NCBI GenBank assembly: GCA_900208305.1 | Contig: OAPG01000005.1 | Span: forward strand, 744,001 to 808,000 | Reading direction: 5' to 3' | From: Melanopsichium pennsylvanicum | Lineage: Eukaryota; Basidiomycota; Ustilaginomycetes; Ustilaginales | DNA length: 64,000 nucleotides | In this document: positions 60,495 through 64,000 of the stretch, piece by piece | Layout of the letters: every line of letters starts with the position of its first letter | How positions within the stretch are numbered: position 1 is the first letter of the stretch | Program-made: the position numbers and the translations under genes | The notes under the pieces: model-generated | Seen by the model: the letters and a program-made list of their open reading frames with translations, nothing else | What the model was told of the DNA's origin: nothing | Database searches by the model: none

Positions 60495-62702
60495 ATGCCG
60501 TTGGCTCAGTCTAAAAACACAGTAGGTCTCGGTAGAGCCATTCTCAACCGTAGAGCCAAAGAAGCAAAACAACGAAATCAGACCGAATTCCACACCACCG
60601 ACCTCAATAACTACGGTTCCGTATCCAATCTTCGCTCCGTCACTCATGAAGGCGATCTCGAAGAATTCCTCAACACCGCATCCTTGGCAGATGCCGATTT
60701 CACCGCAGAGAGGAGGAGCGGTGGTGTGACTGTAATCACTGCTCCTGACCGCGAAAGGACTCGCCACAACCCCTATCTTCTTACCGGTCAGGAAGAGCAG
60801 GAGGTACTCAAGAAACACGTACAGAACAAGGAGCGTTTGCGTGTACCCAGAAGACCAGAGTGGACCAGTGCAACTACCAGGGCTCAGTTGGAGAGGGCAG
60901 AGAAAGATGGCTTCCTCGATTGGAGGAGAGGTCTCGCAGAGCTTCAGGAGGGTGTCGGTTTGGTCCTCACCCCTTTCGAGAGAAATTTGGAGGTATGGCG
61001 CCAGCTCTGGCGTGTCATCGAGAGGAGTCACTTGGTTGTCCAGATTGTGGATGCTAGAAATCCACTCAGGTTTAGGTGTGAAGATCTTGAAAAGTACGTC
61101 GCAAGTCTCGGAATCGGATCCACCAACGGAATCGAATACCTCGACGACACCTCCGAGCACAAGGGCCCCCGCACAAATTTGTTGCTCATCAACAAGGCAG
61201 ATTTGCTCGATGATCAGCAGAGAAAGTACTGGGCTGATTACTTTGACGCTCAAGGCATTCAATACGCATTCTTCAGTGCCGCAAATGCTGCTGCTATTCA
61301 ACTTGCTCGAGCCGAGCATGAGGAGCGATTGCGTCTCGAACAGCTCCGAATTGAAACACAAGATCAAGAGGATGACGATGACGACGATGACGATGACGAC
61401 GACGACGATGACGACGACGACGATGATGACGACGACGAGGATGCCAATGCTGCTGCCGCTTCGGCCGCTGTCACTCAAGGTGCAAAGGACGCAAAGCGCC
61501 TTGTGGGGCAGCAGGCTTCTGAACATGTTCTCGATCCTTACCACGCAGCTATTCGTGACAACCTCGTCGCCGAAAAAACCTATGGACAGGACGACGCTGT
61601 GGACGCAGCCACCGCCACTGCCGCAACCACACTTTCTGCCACCCGCGACGCTACTCGCGTGCTCAACGTTCTGGAGCTGGAAGAACTCTTCATGGCGTGC
61701 GCGCCTCCTCTCGACACGTTTGCCATCGATGGTCAACCCGCCCCCTCGAAACTCGTGGTTGGTCTTGTCGGATATCCCAACGTGGGTAAATCTTCCACCA
61801 TCAACGCGCTGCTCGGTGAGAAAAAGGTGTCGGTCTCTTCGACTCCTGGCAAAACCAAGCATTTCCAGACGATTCACCTCTCTCCCACCACGGTACTCTG
61901 CGACTGTCCCGGTTTGGTGTTCCCACAATTCGCTACCACTTCGGCCGAATTGGTTTGCGATGGTGTTTTACCGATTGATCAGATGCGCGAGTACACTGCG
62001 CCTGCTGAATTGGTTGCCAAGCGTATTCCTAAGGATATTGTTGAGGCAACGTACGGTATTCGTATCGATACGCTGACTGAGGAGGAAGGGGGTGATGGTG
62101 TACCTACGGGGTTGGAAATGTTGACGGCTTATGCGGTGGCACGTGGATTCACTCGTCAGGGACAGGGCAATCCGGATGAGTCGCGTGCGGTGAGGTATGT
62201 TCTCAAGGATTATGTGAATGCAAAGCTTTTGTATGGACACGCTCCTCCAGGCGTGGATTCGGATGTGTACAACGCTGCCCAACGCGATCGTGCGAGGGCA
62301 GGTTTAAAGGGTAGGAAGTACGATACCAAAATGGTTTCAGCTTATTTGGGCGAAGATGAAGTACTACAACAAGACGACGAATTTGATCATGATGATCAAG
62401 TTGAAACAGAGTTGGTGGAGTTGACAAAGAGTCAAAGCAGTGGAGGAGGAGGAGGAGGAGTTGTAAGGCAGTCAGCGAAGAGTCGAGCGTTGGATTCGGC
62501 GTTTTTTGATAGTATGGCGAGTTGGAAACCCACGATTGTTGGAAGGACGGGTTTGGCTCAAGCGGCTATTTCAGGTAGAGTTGCGAATGATGGAAGTAGC
62601 ATTTCTAACAAAACACAACCAAACCAGGGAAAAGTGCAGAGTAAAAAGCATAACAAGGCGAATAAGAGGAAGAAGCAGCGTAGTGGCGCTGGTTTTGATT
62701 GA
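60495..62702 (+). CDS. LSG1: Large-subunit GTPase LSG1
   Basis: One exon encodes 735 residues of a circularly permuted YlqF/YawG-family GTPase. The motif order is the permuted one: G4 NKAD near 233, then G1 GYPNVGKSS near 426, then G3 DCPG near 469. The N-terminal phrases GLGRAILNR, LEEFLNTASLA and RVPRRPEWT are typical of Lsg1. A run of 22 Asp and a flanking Ala-rich segment sit between G4 and G1, where Lsg1 proteins vary. The C terminus is basic (KHNKANKRKKQR). LSG1 acts in the cytoplasm to release the export adaptor NMD3 from 60S subunits. It shares a divergent promoter with UTP25. Confidence 0.95.
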   Translation: MPLAQSKNTVGLGRAILNRRAKEAKQRNQTEFHTTDLNNYGSVSNLRSVTHEGDLEEFLNTASLADADFTAERRSGGVTVITAPDRERTRHNPYLLTGQEEQEVLKKHVQNKERLRVPRRPEWTSATTRAQLERAEKDGFLDWRRGLAELQEGVGLVLTPFERNLEVWRQLWRVIERSHLVVQIVDARNPLRFRCEDLEKYVASLGIGSTNGIEYLDDTSEHKGPRTNLLLINKADLLDDQQRKYWADYFDAQGIQYAFFSAANAAAIQLARAEHEERLRLEQLRIETQDQEDDDDDDDDDDDDDDDDDDDDDDEDANAAAASAAVTQGAKDAKRLVGQQASEHVLDPYHAAIRDNLVAEKTYGQDDAVDAATATAATTLSATRDATRVLNVLELEELFMACAPPLDTFAIDGQPAPSKLVVGLVGYPNVGKSSTINALLGEKKVSVSSTPGKTKHFQTIHLSPTTVLCDCPGLVFPQFATTSAELVCDGVLPIDQMREYTAPAELVAKRIPKDIVEATYGIRIDTLTEEEGGDGVPTGLEMLTAYAVARGFTRQGQGNPDESRAVRYVLKDYVNAKLLYGHAPPGVDSDVYNAAQRDRARAGLKGRKYDTKMVSAYLGEDEVLQQDDEFDHDDQVETELVELTKSQSSGGGGGGVVRQSAKSRALDSAFFDSMASWKPTIVGRTGLAQAAISGRVANDGSSISNKTQPNQGKVQSKKHNKANKRKKQRSGAGFD
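61371..61436. repeat. GAT/GAC tract encoding 22 Asp
   Basis: Twenty-two consecutive Asp codons of mixed GAT and GAC lie between the G4 and G1 motifs of LSG1, followed by Glu-Asp. The unit of three keeps the frame. Confidence 0.95.
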
Positions 62703-62927
62703 TATCTTGCGCTTTTGAGACCAGAATAGCCAGTGTAACTCCGATATGGAATGAGCAGTATAAAGATTCATCATCAATAAAGTGTACATGCTTGTTCAGT
62801 TTGGTCGGTTCAGTTTGGTCGGGATGGAATTGGTTTGGTTTGACCGGATGACAAAGGCGTTTTTGGAATTGTGTGAAAGAAAGCCAATTTTAAGCTATTT
62901 TGAAGATGCAATTCTTTTTTTTAATTT

Positions 62928-63572
62928 CTAGAAACCTCTACTTTGGAGAAAAGCCTTTACCTCGTCGACCCTATTTCCTCTAATTTTCAACTTGCCACTT
63001 TCACCAACTACGGCTAATTGAACTGGATCCAAATAAGAAGGATTTGCAACTTTTGGAATTAGATTCCTACCAGGTTTAGGACGAAGTGGTCTTTTGTTGC
63101 TTCTCAATGGCGAATCTTGGTTTGACATTTCGGATGAATGGATGGTATAAGTGTCAGATAGGAAGTTGGAAAGATCTGTTTTGAGGTCACGAATAGAACC
63201 TTGAACTTTTCGAATTTCGGTAAAGATTCGAGTGCCACCGTTACGAATGTCGGTATAAACGGGGAGCGAATCGGCAGTTTTACCTACTCGAGGCACAAAG
63301 TATGAATATCGTACCGATGTAGGTGTGGAATCTGTAGTAGTAAGAGGTACTGATTCGAGAGTGGAAGTTGATGATGATGATGATGATGATGAGGAGGAGG
63401 AGGAGGAGGATGGAGAAGTTTCGGAAGTGATAGAGGAGGTAGAGTTGAAGCGATTACAAGTCGCGAGTGTGGTGGGGAGGGTGAGTTTGCTACTCGAAGC
63501 AAAAGGTTGAGTTGATTGGTGAGTCAAGGTACCAAGAGCCTTACGAAAGCTTGCACGTGTCAAACAAGCCAT
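62928..63572 (-). CDS. Mitochondrial large ribosomal subunit protein mL49 (IMG2)
   Basis: The chosen start at 63572 gives 214 residues; an in-frame ATG at 63647 would add 25. I prefer 63572 because MACLTRASFRKAL begins a typical mitochondrial targeting sequence rich in Arg, Ser and Thr and free of acids. A Ser run follows. The IMG2/mL49 domain fills the C-terminal half: YFVPRVGKTADSLPVYTDIRNGG near 90-112, TEIRKVQGSIRDLKTDL, and a final strand-rich part ending RGNRVDEVKAFLQSRGF. The protein belongs to the mitochondrial ribosome, and loss of Img2 in yeast destabilises the mitochondrial genome. Convergent with LSG1, 225 bases apart. Confidence 0.85.
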   Translation of the reverse strand: MACLTRASFRKALGTLTHQSTQPFASSSKLTLPTTLATCNRFNSTSSITSETSPSSSSSSSSSSSSSSTSTLESVPLTTTDSTPTSVRYSYFVPRVGKTADSLPVYTDIRNGGTRIFTEIRKVQGSIRDLKTDLSNFLSDTYTIHSSEMSNQDSPLRSNKRPLRPKPGRNLIPKVANPSYLDPVQLAVVGESGKLKIRGNRVDEVKAFLQSRGF

Positions 63573-64000
63573 GATAGTTACACTCAGTCTGCTTATTGCA
63601 GAAAGTGTCGAAAGAAGATGTTTTGAGGGTAATGAAGATGGTATCAACTAGAGTGATGATGAGAAGAAATATAACGTCGCTTAAAAAAAAAATGTCAAAC
63701 CAAAATGAGCCCATTCACAATAATAATCACGAATTGATCGGCTCCGTTTCTCAAATGTGAATTTCCTCATCATTTGTTAAGCGCTACACGATCTCACAAT
63801 TGAACACCTCTGAAAAATTCATCAATTCAAATATGCCGAGAAAGCTGCCAAACTCGACGTATTTCAAGTATTTGGCCGACGTGGCATATTTGGCAGCCTA
63901 ACTTAAGTTCAAAGTGCACAATCCACCACAAACGCACAGCGCACCCTTTGAATCTAACTCTCCACACTACCCTTCTCAACTTACAATCATCAACACCGCA
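63573..64000. promoter_or_regulatory. Promoter region of mL49 and right window edge
   Basis: The region holds a nine-base inverted repeat, GCTGCCAAA at 63844-63852 and TTTGGCAGC at 63889-63897. Two GCCGA/GACGT-like words sit between the arms. The last 90 bases are C/A-rich, like a leader of a rightward gene outside the window. No coding sequence is supported. Confidence 0.35.

Noticed and set aside
60489..61928. 479-residue reverse frame opposite LSG1
   Set aside because: Antisense to a clear GTPase; its Val/Ile runs are the complement of the Asp tract.

Overview
This window is nuclear DNA from a basidiomycete fungus, most likely a smut (Ustilaginomycotina, close to Ustilago/Sporisorium). 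The pointers are long, mostly intronless genes for conserved eukaryotic proteins, a few introns of about 60-340 nt with GTAAGT/GTACGT/GTATGT-type donors, long pyrimidine-rich 5' leaders, abundant TCGA-type words, and many trinucleotide-encoded Gln/Asn/Glu/Asp runs. The species is inferred from style only. I see no viral, toxin, rRNA, tRNA or CRISPR features and no intact mobile element.

Layout. 0-12.4 kb: an open frame cut by the left edge; a large CHD/Mi-2-like chromatin remodeler (-); the clamp-loader subunit RFC4 (+, 3 exons) divergent from it; and a secreted-signal, Ser/Asn-rich single-pass membrane protein (-, 3 exons joined here by splice sites). 14.6-24.6 kb: a PAP2/dolichyldiphosphatase-like lipid phosphatase (+, 2 exons), a Tea1-like kelch/coiled-coil cell-end marker (+) and a small signal-peptide/membrane-anchor protein (+). 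24.5-36.4 kb: a gene-poor stretch leading into a 1.5-kb pyrimidine-rich leader, an atypical C2H2 zinc-finger protein (+), an OXR1-like TLDc protein with a 34-Gln tract (+), and a broken or poorly resolved gene with in-frame stops and frame changes. 36.9-49.6 kb: splicing factor RSE1/SF3B3 (-), a four-TM membrane protein (-), SMC6 (+) and a long ketopantoate-reductase-family protein (-), with a (CT)41(GT)11 microsatellite between the last two. 50.4-63.6 kb: TAF1 (+), a GCFC/PAXBP1-like splicing-related protein (+), UTP25 (-), LSG1 (+) and mitochondrial ribosomal protein mL49/IMG2 (-).

The gene set is mostly core nuclear machinery: chromatin remodeling, replication clamp loading, SMC5/6 repair, transcription initiation, splicing, and ribosome assembly in nucleus, cytoplasm and mitochondrion. 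UTP25 and LSG1 share a 468-bp divergent promoter, so the two ribosome-biogenesis genes may be co-expressed. RFC4 and SMC6 each carry ACGCG(A/T) motifs upstream, as expected for S-phase genes.

I found no clear new multigene system. The most unusual items are the broken locus at 34.9-36.4 kb, the reconstructed Ser/Asn-rich membrane sensor-like gene, the recurring TACTGTA palindrome confined to non-coding DNA, and the zinc-finger gene with its long spliced leader.
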